From Bradyrhizobium sp. CCGUVB1N3 (lineage in GTDB: Bacteria; Pseudomonadota; Alphaproteobacteria; Rhizobiales; Xanthobacteraceae), in NCBI RefSeq assembly GCF_024199925.1, contig NZ_JANADR010000002.1, positions 124,001 through 188,000 of the forward strand: DNA of 64,000 bases. The letters run 5' to 3'. Position 1 is the stretch's first letter; every line of letters starts with the position of its first letter. Under the pieces are notes generated by a model. It was not told where the DNA came from. It saw nothing but the letters and a program-made list of their open reading frames with translations, and searched no databases. This document shows positions 51,351-60,585 of this stretch, piece by piece. A program made the translations under genes and the position numbers.

Positions 51351-52629
51351 GCGGTTGCCGACATTCGGCAAGCCTCGGGTCGTCTCATGCGCCGAGCTGT
51401 TTGCGCAGCATGTCGCTCTACCGCGGGGCTGCCTCGAGGAAGCAATCGATCTCATCAAAAGCCATGGCGCCGCGGCCGATCTGGAAGATATGCGCGAAAT
51501 CGGTACGGCACTTCCCGCGAACGTATCCTTCCAGGGCGAATTGCGACGGCCGCAGTTGGCGGCTTTCGATGTTCTCGTCGCCCACGACAACGGGGTGCTC
51601 GCCGCCACGACGGCCTTTGGCAAGACGGTTGTCGCAGCAGCCCTCATCGCGCACCGCGCCCGCAATGCGCTGATTCTCGTTCATCGCCGAGAACTGCTCA
51701 CTCAATGGGTGGAGCGACTCGGTTCCTTTTTGAACATTGACCCGAAACAGATCGGTATTATCGGGGGCGGAAAAAGGAAGCCGACTGGCGTCATCGATGT
51801 GGCGCTGATCCAAAGCCTGGTGCGCAATGGAGAGGTTGCCGATATCGTCGCCGATTACGGCCATCTCATTGTCGACGAATGCCATCACCTGTCCGCAACA
51901 AGCTTCGAGCTTGTCGCTCGGCGATCAAAGGCGCGATACGTCGTTGGTTTATCTGCGACTGTCGCCCGAAAGGACGGACATCATCCCATTATCTTCATGC
52001 AATGCGGCCCCGTTCGCCATCGGGTGGATGCGAGGGTCCAAGCGACCGAGCGTGGCATTCGTCATCGTGCCCGCGACCGTTCGACGAAATTTGAATTGCC
52101 ATCGTCCCTGGCCTCCGTCGAGCGCCCATCAATGCCCGCGATCTATGCGGCCCTGGCGCAGGACAGTAGCCGAAATGACCTGATCTTTGATGATGTGCTG
52201 AAATCGCTGGAAGCCAAGCGTTCTCCCATCGTCCTGACGGAGCGAAAGGACCATCTCGATTATCTTCAGCAGAGGTTCTCGTCGTTCGTGAAGAATCTTG
52301 TGGTTCTGCGCGGCGGCATGTCCGCGAGGGATCGCAAGCTAGCCAATACGACATTGAATGTTGCTGACGATGACGAGCGCCTGATACTCGCGACAGGCCG
52401 CTACATCGGTGAAGGCTTCGATGACGCCCGGCTTGATACGTTGTTCCTAACGATGCCGATCGCCTGGAAGGGAACCCTGACGCAGTATGTCGGTCGTCTG
52501 CATCGACAGCATGATGGAAAGAGAGACGTGTTGGTCGTCGACTACGTCGATAAAGCTGTTCCCGTTCTGGCCCGGATGGCCACGAAGCGACGCGCGGGCT
52601 ATCGCGCGCTGGGCTACATGATCGAGTAG
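51349..52629 (+). pseudogene. TOTE-type conflict-system SF2 helicase half
   Basis: From ATG 51349 about 426 residues match the helicase end of TOTE primase-helicases: [20 protein letters not shown], a modified Walker [17 protein letters not shown], the DECH box VDECHHLSA, motif III GLSATVARKDGHHP and motif VI-like TQYVGRLHRQHDGKRDV. It reaches the natural C-terminus (RMATKRRAGYRALGYMIE). The primase half is missing; a primase half of the same family lies at 40065-40920. The helicase core itself is intact and could be translated from ATG 51349. Confidence 0.8.
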
Positions 52630-53398
52630 TGGACCTGACCACTTGAAGCCGCCTTAACCCTGCTGGTTTATAGCGGCTGGCAACATAGGGCGGCAGATTC
52701 GCCACCACGGCTTGAACTCGCGCATCGTCGCGGTGCGGTCGCGCCATACCCATACGCTGGGCGAGCAGAGCCAGATTGTGACCATCCTTGCTTTTTCGGA
52801 AGGATTCAGGATCGACACCATCCCATACCAATGCGGCCTTCATCGATAACTCCGCCACCATACAAATCGGCTGGATAACCGAATCGTGGCTGAACGCGGA
52901 CGGCAAGGTGTTTGCTGCGTCTTCGAGATTCGACCCCGCCATCCGCCAGAGCGTCACCGCATCAGCATTGCCTTGCTCAACTTGGTTGAGACCCATCGTG
53001 AAGTCGTGAATGTCAGCGCCCGCAAAGGCGACATCCGCGGCGATCATCCGATCCTGGCGGCACCAATTCCACCATTCCTCGGCATTCTCGAAACCCGTCA
53101 TCTGCCAAGGCTGGGGGGCATTCTGGCCGAAGACGATGGGGAAAACGGCCTTTCGTGCCTGATCGACAGACGCGACCAATCCGATCCCGGCACCGGGCCA
53201 ACTCGTTTCAACTTCCGGCACCATGGCAGCGTAAGCATCCATGATAAGCTTGACTTCAAGATTACCACCCGCGCCGATGACGAAGTTCGAGCCGAGCAAT
53301 TCTATTGCGGCCCGGAACGGTCGCTGATGGGTGTGAACGCCTTCCTCCGCATATTTCCGGTCCAAGCGATGCAGATCATCCAGTGTCCATCCACTCAT
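51995..53398 (-). CDS. HEPN-like hypothetical at the end of the ABC-3C operon (3' part antisense to TOTE)
   Basis: From ATG 53398 about 248 residues are coherent: DDLHRLDRKYAEEGVHTHQR, EEWWNWCRQDRMIAADVAFA, and a helical end VAELSMKAALVWDGVDPESF with KSKDGHNLALLAQRMG, which resembles HEPN-type helical bundles. Beyond about 52650 the open frame runs antisense through the TOTE helicase gene (about 219 extra codons of low-complexity residues), so the natural 3' end has probably been lost at the junction. It lies 10 bp after the preceding gene, in the same operon. Confidence 0.5.
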   Translation of the reverse strand: MSGWTLDDLHRLDRKYAEEGVHTHQRPFRAAIELLGSNFVIGAGGNLEVKLIMDAYAAMVPEVETSWPGAGIGLVASVDQARKAVFPIVFGQNAPQPWQMTGFENAEEWWNWCRQDRMIAADVAFAGADIHDFTMGLNQVEQGNADAVTLWRMAGSNLEDAANTLPSAFSHDSVIQPICMVAELSMKAALVWDGVDPESFRKSKDGHNLALLAQRMGMARPHRDDARVQAVVANLPPYVASRYKPAGLRRLQVVRSTTRSCSPARDSPRVASWPSGPEREQLYRRSRRPTRLSFHHAVDADDRHTASGFPSRRSASLGTTYQAGRHRSLHRCSGLSRVSGARHRQQHSMSYWLACDPSRTCRRAEPQDSSRTTRTSAEDNRDGPFAPSGRWENAWLPAISAHHQRSGHFGYCPAPGPHRSRALMGARRRPGTMAIQISSNGRGHDDECHARSLGPSHPPDGERGRIA

Positions 53399-53407
53399 TC
53401 GCGCCTC

Positions 53408-54222
53408 CTACCGCCCATTGGCCAAGCGCCTGAGGAAGGTTCGCGCGGTTACGAGTACGACATGAAGACGAAAGGTGCTGTGGTCTTCATCCGAAAGACC
53501 GGGATGCGATCCCTCAGTGTGCAGCATCTTGAATAGGCCATTGATGTAGCTTTTCCCATCCGCAGTCCATCCGTTGCGGCTCGCCGACAGGAAGCCGATT
53601 TCCTCCAGCAACGCCCGACGGTTCTAGGCGTTGGGCCGTTTCGCCGCGTCTTCCGGGCGGACATTTCTGGCAATGTCGCTGAATAGGCTTTCGAGGAACG
53701 TGCGAAGCTGTCCGTTGCAGGCCGCCCAATCGCCGCGGGTGTGCGCTTCGATCGCCTGATCGAGATGACCGAGCGGTGTTGCGAAACCGAAGGATTCAGG
53801 AGCCGATGCACCTCATCATCGGTTTCGGGGAGCTGGATTTCCCCCGGCAGCGCGGCCCGAATAGAGGCACTGCGGCCATCGTCATCCCACACCAATACAA
53901 AGGCGTCGTGGGCCAGGCCGCGGGCAAACGCCGTCTGCAACGGGTGAGTGGCATCCTGTTGTGCCAGCAACGCGGCTTGGCGCACCACGGCTTCGCCGAG
54001 TGTCATGCGGCCGTCGAGCGTGTCGATGACGGTTTCAGAGCGCTGAACAACGATGCGTCCAAGCAAGTCGCATTTCTTCGCGACGCTGATGCTGGTATTC
54101 GAAGAAATCTCATTCTCAAGCCCGAGACGAAGCACCACCTGATTGAAGCGCGCCTGACTGTGTTGTTCGAACAGTTCGACGGCGGCAATCAGGGTGGGTC
54201 GGGTAAAGGGAACGGATCGCAT
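53408..54222 (-). pseudogene. ABC-3C-associated gene with frameshift and stop
   Basis: Starts at ATG 54222, nine bases after the ATPase stop. The first 142 residues (MRSVPFTRPTLIAAVELFEQ, LAHDAFVLVWDDDGRSASI) are in one frame. Near 53800 the sense continues in another (SFGFATPLGHLDQAIEAHTR, GDWAACNGQLRTFLESLFSD), meets a TAG near 53624, and goes on as LLEEIGFLSASRNGWTADGK and LHTEGSHPGLSDEDHSTFRL to 53408. The end looks like a HEPN-type or abortive-infection-associated helical domain. Two lesions make it inactive in this strain. Confidence 0.6.
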
Positions 54223-54230
54223 GGGCCGGC

Positions 54231-55994
54231 CTACTCGAAGCGCAGGCCGAACAGCCCCCCGGTGTCCGTCGCATCTGTCAGCTTCATTTCTATAATGCGA
54301 GAACGGATGTCGAAGCCGGCCTTGAAGCCCTCGCGCGGCAGCGCGTCGGAGTTCATCGTGACGATATACTGGAAGCCGGCTGCCTCGGCCCGCTCGGCCC
54401 CGAGCTGCAACGCCTTGGCGACCTGCCGCTCGTCCACGCCATCGAACAGGTGGCTGTCATGTATCAGGAAGCCGGGACCACGGCCGTTCTTCAGGCTGAT
54501 TTCGGTCAACATGAGATCAAAGCAGAAGATCTGCATGTTGGTAATGCCCTTGCTTCGCTGCCCGTCGATATGGACCTCGAACTGGGGGCCGCTTCCGGTT
54601 TCGGAAATCGTCAGGCTGCCCGCCTTCTCGTAAAGGGATTCCGACAGCGACTCGAAGGCGAGGATCGCCTCGCGGATGAGGTCGGCCCTCTCGTGGATGT
54701 CGTCACGCAGCGCCTTGGTTAGGTTGGCCCGCTCGATGTCGAGTTCGGCCTTGGTGCTCTCGATCCGCTCGGCGGTGTCGAGCCGCTGGCGAAGTCCCTC
54801 GACCTCCGCCTCGGCTCGGCCGACTTCCTCGCGCAGCGAAGTGTAGTGTTCCAGTGCGCCGCCGGAGCGAAGCACGCCCATGATCTGCCGTCGGCGACGG
54901 TCGCGCTCGGCGGTACGCTGATCGCGATCGGCAACGCGAGCCTCGGCCGAGGCGATCTCAGCGGTCAGATGCGCGCGCCGGTTCTCGATGATGATCCGGT
55001 GGAAGCGTTCCACCTCGTCGAAACGCCGCCGCACCATGTCGGGCAGAACGACCCCGGCCTCGGCATAGAGCTTCGTGACATCCCCCAGATCGGGCGCATC
55101 CTCGTCGGACAGCGAGGCGCGAAGCTGTTGCAGAAGATCGCCATCGATCACGTTCTCGACGTTCATGCCGTCGATCTCGCGTGTGATCTCGTTCGCCTCG
55201 CGCTCCAGAGCTTTGTATTCTGGCACGACCTCGAACGTCTCAAGCTGTTGACGCAGCCGCGCTGCGCGAGCCTCGGCGATGGTCAATCTCGTCCTGAGAT
55301 CGGCCGCCTTACCAAAGAACCGGCCAAGGTCGCCGCTCCGGGCAGCCTTGCGCAGTTCCTGCGCAACCTTCTCCTGTGCGCGCAGTTCCTGAAAATGGCC
55401 GGGGATGCTCCAGTCGAGCCCGAGCAGATAGCAGATCGAGACCTGCTGATCCCATGCCTGCTGCATCCCTGAATGCTGCATCGGCTGCTGAAAGCCGCCG
55501 CTGTTCTGACGGCGGACGAAATAGGAGAAGAGCGAACGGAACGACGGCTGAAAGCGCTCGGCTTCGTCGCCAGCCGAAATGGGCAAGCCGAACCAGAGCT
55601 GGCCGAGATTGGCCTTCCAGTTCTCGTTGGACAGTTCAAAAAGCCCGGCTCGGCTATCGAACTGGGGCGGGATCGGCCAGTTCTCAACCGGACCATTGAC
55701 CACGATCCGGCTCGGCTTGGCGCCACTGCGCGCGGCCGAGATGGCGTCACCAGCAATGTCGACGGCGACATCGAAAGTCCAGGCCGTCAGCGCATCGGAT
55801 CGGAAGATGCTGTCCTTGCGCGCGTCGGCGCCAAATAGGAAATGAACCAGTTCGATGAAGCTGGTCTTGCCGGCGCCATTTCTCGATTGGCGATCGTTCG
55901 CGCCCTCGCTCTTGTCGGCCAGAAGGATGTTCAGGCCGGGCTTGAAGGTCAGCGTCTTGAACGATTCGAGGTCGCTACCGAAACGGCGGATCAT
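54231..55994 (-). CDS. ABC-3C system ATPase (DUF2326-type)
   Basis: 587 residues from ATG 55994, overlapping the middle-component stop (ATGA); the longer frame to 56351 is spurious. Walker A SRNGAGKTS at 37-45 (RQSRNGAGKTSFIELVHFLF), then long coiled coils (about 170-420, EVGRAEAEVEGLRQRLDTAE), and a C-terminal Walker-B-like FLIHDSHLFDGVDERQVAKA. This is the SMC-like ATPase of ABC-three-component conflict systems. It is expected to sense or act on foreign nucleoprotein and to license the nuclease partner. Confidence 0.82.
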   Translation of the reverse strand: MIRRFGSDLESFKTLTFKPGLNILLADKSEGANDRQSRNGAGKTSFIELVHFLFGADARKDSIFRSDALTAWTFDVAVDIAGDAISAARSGAKPSRIVVNGPVENWPIPPQFDSRAGLFELSNENWKANLGQLWFGLPISAGDEAERFQPSFRSLFSYFVRRQNSGGFQQPMQHSGMQQAWDQQVSICYLLGLDWSIPGHFQELRAQEKVAQELRKAARSGDLGRFFGKAADLRTRLTIAEARAARLRQQLETFEVVPEYKALEREANEITREIDGMNVENVIDGDLLQQLRASLSDEDAPDLGDVTKLYAEAGVVLPDMVRRRFDEVERFHRIIIENRRAHLTAEIASAEARVADRDQRTAERDRRRRQIMGVLRSGGALEHYTSLREEVGRAEAEVEGLRQRLDTAERIESTKAELDIERANLTKALRDDIHERADLIREAILAFESLSESLYEKAGSLTISETGSGPQFEVHIDGQRSKGITNMQIFCFDLMLTEISLKNGRGPGFLIHDSHLFDGVDERQVAKALQLGAERAEAAGFQYIVTMNSDALPREGFKAGFDIRSRIIEMKLTDATDTGGLFGLRFE

Positions 55995-56236
55995 GGCTGA
56001 ACCCTCCGCATCAGGCCGCGATCGAAATCGACCGCGCCGATCGTAAAGAGCAGGTCGAGCGACAGGATGAACCACTGGTAGTCGATCGGGGCGTTGGGCG
56101 CATGGAGCGAGCGGCGTCCGCGCATCTCGTCCCACAGTCGCGACATGGTCATCGGCCGTTTGAGGATATCGAGAACCTCGGCGCCGACGCCGATGAGCGC
56201 GCGATCGGGGCGGACATGCTTCGTCGGGAGGATCAT
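55991..56236 (-). CDS. ABC-3C middle component
   Basis: 81 residues from ATG 56236 (MILPTKHVRPDRALIGVGAE, then ILKRPMTMSRLWDEM and YQWFILSLDLLFTIGAVDFD). Winged-helix-like small protein matching the middle components I recall from ABC-3C operons, which link the ATPase and the effector. Its start overlaps the effector stop (ATGA) and its own stop overlaps the ATPase start in the same way. Confidence 0.75.
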   Translation of the reverse strand: MILPTKHVRPDRALIGVGAEVLDILKRPMTMSRLWDEMRGRRSLHAPNAPIDYQWFILSLDLLFTIGAVDFDRGLMRRVQP

Positions 56237-57147
56237 GACGCCTCCACGGAAATGACGATCGGATCTTCGAAAATGTCGCAACTATCGAAGAAATAGGCGA
56301 GGACCGCCAGCGCCGCGCCTTGCCGCTTCGGTTCACCGTTGAAGCCGGCATAATCCTGAAGGTGCTTGAAGATCGTATCCGCCGAAAGATCGAGAGCCTT
56401 CAGCTCGGCATAGCGCAGCCGAAACGCCTCAGCGATGCGCTCACCGAGATCGGGACGCGGACTTTTGCGGAAGAAGGTGTCGACGAGCGCAGACTTCCGA
56501 CGGCCGATACGCAGGAACAGGCCCGATTCCTCGGAAAGAGCGTTCTTTTCCAGCTTTTCCGGCGACGGTGGCGTCAAGGGTGGATCGGTCGGATTGGGTT
56601 CTTGCCGTTGGAGCGCCTCGATGATCGGGACGAGATCGGACATGACGAGACGATCCACGATCGCGATCGAAGCCGCAGGGCCGAAGAGAGCCTGAAGCGC
56701 AGCCAGGTCGAGCATCATGGCAAGATCGAGCAGTTCCGGCTCGGACCATGTTGCGATTTGAAGCGGTGCATGGGCCTGACGAAGCCCGCCGAGATGCTGA
56801 ACCGCGTTCGGCGGCAGCCTGCGCCCGTCGTTATGTACGAACACCCACTCCAGCATATTGCCACCCCAATGCGCACGCGCGCCGTGGAAGTCCGCATCGA
56901 CCTTGTCGATGAGGTCGGCTTCTTTCATGGCGTCGGGTGCATAGCACTGGAACACGGAGCCGGAGCTGATCCGGCGGCCATCGCATTTCAGGTCGCCGTA
57001 AGGACCGTAGGGGCGAACCTCCTCGAAATCGGGACCGAAAGCGTGTCCGGCCAGAAGGACGAACCAATCCTGAAATGCCGCACCTTTCTTGGTGTGAAAT
57101 GCCAAACGAAAGCGATCGACGTAGATGGACTGTTGCAGCTCATCCAT
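56233..57147 (-). CDS. ABC-3C effector: nuclease-like N-terminus plus C-terminal ABC-3C domain
   Basis: 304 residues from ATG 57147 (MDELQQSIYVDRFRLAFHTK). The N-terminal ~100 residues have FQDWFVLLAGHAFGPDFEEV then PYGDLKCDGRRISSGSVFQC, the Glu, Asp and Gln-x-Tyr arrangement of restriction-endonuclease-fold domains. The C-terminal half is helical (RLGRRKSAL-like, AEAFRLRYAELKALDLSADT) and ends in LAVLAYFFDSCDIFEDP, typical of ABC-3C C-terminal domains. It should cut DNA or RNA once activated. It overlaps the Xre gene by eight bases. Confidence 0.72.
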   Translation of the reverse strand: MDELQQSIYVDRFRLAFHTKKGAAFQDWFVLLAGHAFGPDFEEVRPYGPYGDLKCDGRRISSGSVFQCYAPDAMKEADLIDKVDADFHGARAHWGGNMLEWVFVHNDGRRLPPNAVQHLGGLRQAHAPLQIATWSEPELLDLAMMLDLAALQALFGPAASIAIVDRLVMSDLVPIIEALQRQEPNPTDPPLTPPSPEKLEKNALSEESGLFLRIGRRKSALVDTFFRKSPRPDLGERIAEAFRLRYAELKALDLSADTIFKHLQDYAGFNGEPKRQGAALAVLAYFFDSCDIFEDPIVISVEAS

Positions 57148-57520
57148 GGCGCCGCCTTGGCGACGGATCGCCGCTCTTCTTCCGTGCCGAAACGGCACCG
57201 ACCGACGCAAGATCGCCCAGATGATGAATCCGCAACGCCGGCCGCTTGGGCAGTTTGACGGTCAGCTCCAGCTCGCCGCCGACGGCTTCAACATAGTTGC
57301 GAAGCGTCGAGAGGTGCATGTCGGTCTGCTTTTCGATCTTCGAGACCGAGGGCTGGGTGATATTGAGCGCGGATGCGACGTCCGCCTGCGCCTTGCCTGC
57401 GATCTGCCGCAGTTCGCGCAAACCTTCGACTTCCTGTTTCAATTCGTCACGGCGCGCTCCGATTGCGACCTGCTTGTCATGAGGAAGGGCGGTGATGATG
57501 TCGTCGTGGCTCCGGCCCAT
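57140..57520 (-). CDS. Xre-family regulator of the ABC-3C operon
   Basis: 126 residues from ATG 57520 (MGRSHDDIITALPHDKQVAI). HTH at about 30-85: LRELRQIAGKAQADVASALN, ITQPSVSKIEKQTDMHLSTL, then VGGELELTVKLP, the usual HigA/Xre-type end. First gene of the operon and overlapping the effector start, so it is likely the autorepressor. Promoter expected in 57521-57650. Confidence 0.85.
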   Translation of the reverse strand: MGRSHDDIITALPHDKQVAIGARRDELKQEVEGLRELRQIAGKAQADVASALNITQPSVSKIEKQTDMHLSTLRNYVEAVGGELELTVKLPKRPALRIHHLGDLASVGAVSARKKSGDPSPRRRHG

Positions 57521-58116
57521 CCTGCTGTCCTTCCTTGATGAGATTTGGTGAAAGCAGGCCATGGCCCTCCGGGCATGACCTACCGTGATGCGACTCCACC
57601 ACTGACATATTCATGCATATAGCCTTGAAGCTATGTTGGGGTCAACGGCAGAAGTGACTATCCATCCCTTGGTGGAACTTGACGAACTCGAAGTCCGCTT
57701 ACGCGGTTCGGTACGGGCCGGGCTTGACCACGCCACAGCGTCGGCCAGCTTTCCGACGGTCCTCGTTGAGCGTGATATTAAGGAAGGCAATCGGGGGCAT
57801 TGCTCGGCCGAGGCGATTCCTTCCAACTTACGAGAATCCGCGTGCCGGCGAGGCGAGGAGCCGAAAGCCGCTGTGATTTCAGTAGCTTCCAGTCCGATTG
57901 CAGCCCCGAATTTAGAGGGCTATAGCGTAAACGTAGTTATCATCATCGCCCGGTGCGGCGCGCCATTTTGCCACCATTCAGAACAAAACAACGAACTCAG
58001 GGCCAGGATTGTTGGACTTGGAGCCTCCTGGACCCTGTGCACAGCTTGGGAATACGATCGATCGGGGCACCCCGAGTGGTCGACATCGCGGCTAAACATG
58101 GCCAAGAGTCGTCGGC
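57521..58116. other. Intergenic region between ABC-3C and Hsp70 loci
   Basis: About 600 bp with no recognisable gene. It must contain the divergent promoters of the Xre gene (minus) and the TPR gene (plus). Several short frames on both strands have no start signals or family pattern. Confidence 0.4.
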
Positions 58117-60567
58117 ATGGCCAATCAGAACCCGCGCAAAATTCAGTCTGCAGCACCGGCCGATGCGCTCGTCCCCCAGGCCGCGGAGGCGTTTCGTCTT
58201 GGCAGATTCAAGGAGGCCATCGAGCTCTACAAGCAGCTCTTCAAGCAGGAGGCCAAGCCCGACTGGCGGGACGCCCTTGCTGCCGCCTATGTGGGTCGCG
58301 CAAAGATGCTGTCCGCCAAGGGGCTGTTCAAGGAGGCCGAGGTCGTGCTCGGCCACGCGGTGGCGCTCGACGGCGCCGTCAAGGAGCCGCTGCTCCTGCT
58401 CAGCTGCTTGGTCCGCCAGGGCCAGATCGAGAAGGCGCTCGCTCAGGCCCTTAAATACATCGGAACCGACGTCCCGGAGCCGGACCAGAGACGCCTGTTG
58501 TCCGAGCTGACTGCGGCGCTGTTTTTGGCTCGGCCGGTTCCGCTTAAGTTGGGCGACGACGACCCGCCGGCTCGCGCCGAATGGATCGCGGCCGCCAATG
58601 CGGCGCGTGCGGTGCTGGCCGCGCTGACTGAGCAGAAGCCCGCTTGCGAGATCGAACCGCTGCTCGCCAACATCCCGGCGCGCTCGCCGTTCGGGCCGGT
58701 GCGGCTGATCATCAAGGCCCTGCTCACTGACGATCCGGCGAAGGCCCGCCGGCTGCTCGACGGCGTTCCGCCCGCCTCGCCATTCGGGCCGCTGCGGCTT
58801 GCGGTCGAGGCGGCGCTGCCCGGTGAGCCGGCGGAGGTTATCGGTCGGCTAGGCCAGGCGAGCGGGGCGCAGCGGGCCTTTGCGTTCGCCAGGCTCGGTG
58901 GCTGGTCCACGCCATCGCTGCTGGAGCGGCTGCTGGACGCCGAACGCCGCGGGCCAGGTACGCTGTTCAACTGCCTGTCGAAGCAGGCGGCGATCCTGCC
59001 GGCCGCCGACATCCGGAGGGCCTGCTTCAATTTGCTGCCGCAGCTCCCCGACCGCATCATCCCCTTTGAGAAAACCTTCGGAAAACTGTTGGATGCCGAG
59101 AAGGCGCGCATCTTCGCGCTCGCGGCCGAGACGAAGCAGGACTGGACCCGCGCCGAGTCCAGCTGGCGTGCCGCAGCACAGCATTTCGTGGGGGACAGCT
59201 CGCGCGACGGCAAGCTGTCAGCAGGCATTATCTATCGTCATCTGGCGACCTTGGCGCTCAAGGAGCCGATGATCGCGGGCGAAGATCCGTTCACCGACCC
59301 TGTCGTCTCCTACCTGAAGAAGAGCCTCGACTACGATCCGGACCATCTGCCGGCGGTGCTGCAGCTCACCAAGCTTCATCGCGAAAATGGCGACGACAAC
59401 GACTGGCATGCCCTCGCTGAGGATGCCGTGCAACGGTTCCCGGCCGAGAGCGCCGTGCTGATGCAGGCGATCGAGTCGGCGGCCGCCCGCAAGGCGTACA
59501 AGAAGGCGGCTGGGTTCGCGAAGAAGCTTTTGGCGGTCGATCCCATCAACCGGCTGGCGCGCCAGCGCATGATCGAGATGCAGATCTCGTATGCCCGCAA
59601 ACAGATGCGCGCGAAGCGTCCCGACCTCGCCTGGAAGGAGTTGGCCGCAGCCGGCGAATGGGACCGCGCCGATACGCCGAACGCCGACCTGCGGACCAAC
59701 CGGGGACTCGTCGGCTTGCGCGGCGGGCTGGACCTGGAGGCGGAGGCGCGACTTCGCGAGGGGGTAGATTTGGCCGGTGGCGGCGCGGTCGGTTGGTTCC
59801 GCGCCGCCTTGCAGGATGCACTGCTGACGCCGCCGCGGTCAGGACCGCTGTCGCTGATCCGTGATGAACTCGCGCGCATCATGCGCGGAAATCCCTCCAA
59901 GCCGGAGATCATCGCGATCGCCACCCTGTTCTCGGCGGAAGACGTCCGGGCCGATCAGAAGGCCACGTCCGAGTTGGCCTGGAAGTTCTGCACGTGGCTG
60001 CGAAACGCCACGCACATTGTACTGTCGATCGCGGAATTCTATTCGGTGGCGGACGCGATCGTGCGCGGGAACTACTTCGACATACTCCACGCGTTCGCTG
60101 CTGCCGGCAAGCGGCGCGAGCCGAACGAGCGGCTGTGGCGCTTCTACGAGATCGTCGCCCGGACCAAGAATAACCCGGACTGGATGTCCGTCGGCGAGGA
60201 GGCCGATCTCGATGAGATGTGCCGCTCGCCCGCGATCGAGCAGAATCGGCACGGCTACAGCCGCATCGACCGCTACCTCAACAGCACAGGTGACGATCGC
60301 GAGTCTCGGCGACGGGCGCGGCGGCGCGAGGCGAACGCCACCGGCGGCTTCGATGTCCTCGAAGACATTGTGACGAGTTTCATGGAGACAATTTCGCAGC
60401 GCGACGTTCAGAAGCTCGTCAGGTCGCATGGACGGGCCGGCGGCGTCGCGGCCCTCGCCGACCGGCTCGGCAAGCTGCCGTTCGGCGCCGCGTTGCCGCG
60501 CCCGCTCCTGGAAATGGTCGCAACGACGATGGTCGTCGCGGCCCTCGGCGAGGCGCCGCCGTTCTGA
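58117..60567 (+). CDS. Large TPR protein of the Hsp70 locus
   Basis: 816 residues from ATG 58117. TPR units begin at about residue 20 (AAEAFRLGRFKEAIELYKQL, GLFKEAEVVLGHAVALD) and recur around 380-470 (YLKKSLDYDPDHLPAVLQLT). Otherwise helical, with a duplicated SPFGPVRL / SPFGPLRL segment near 190-225. No signal peptide or membrane helix, so cytosolic. It is the first gene of a five-gene locus with J-domain, GrpE-like and Hsp70 proteins, so it is probably the client or substrate-recognition scaffold. Family unknown to me. Confidence 0.7.
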   Translation: MANQNPRKIQSAAPADALVPQAAEAFRLGRFKEAIELYKQLFKQEAKPDWRDALAAAYVGRAKMLSAKGLFKEAEVVLGHAVALDGAVKEPLLLLSCLVRQGQIEKALAQALKYIGTDVPEPDQRRLLSELTAALFLARPVPLKLGDDDPPARAEWIAAANAARAVLAALTEQKPACEIEPLLANIPARSPFGPVRLIIKALLTDDPAKARRLLDGVPPASPFGPLRLAVEAALPGEPAEVIGRLGQASGAQRAFAFARLGGWSTPSLLERLLDAERRGPGTLFNCLSKQAAILPAADIRRACFNLLPQLPDRIIPFEKTFGKLLDAEKARIFALAAETKQDWTRAESSWRAAAQHFVGDSSRDGKLSAGIIYRHLATLALKEPMIAGEDPFTDPVVSYLKKSLDYDPDHLPAVLQLTKLHRENGDDNDWHALAEDAVQRFPAESAVLMQAIESAAARKAYKKAAGFAKKLLAVDPINRLARQRMIEMQISYARKQMRAKRPDLAWKELAAAGEWDRADTPNADLRTNRGLVGLRGGLDLEAEARLREGVDLAGGGAVGWFRAALQDALLTPPRSGPLSLIRDELARIMRGNPSKPEIIAIATLFSAEDVRADQKATSELAWKFCTWLRNATHIVLSIAEFYSVADAIVRGNYFDILHAFAAAGKRREPNERLWRFYEIVARTKNNPDWMSVGEEADLDEMCRSPAIEQNRHGYSRIDRYLNSTGDDRESRRRARRREANATGGFDVLEDIVTSFMETISQRDVQKLVRSHGRAGGVAALADRLGKLPFGAALPRPLLEMVATTMVVAALGEAPPF

Positions 60568-60585
60568 GCGCCCTGAGGACGACAC

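Noticed and set aside
55995..56351. N-terminal extension of the ABC-3C ATPase frame
   Set aside because: It shadows the middle-component gene in another frame; the ATG at 55994 overlaps that gene's stop and is directly followed by the ATPase fold.
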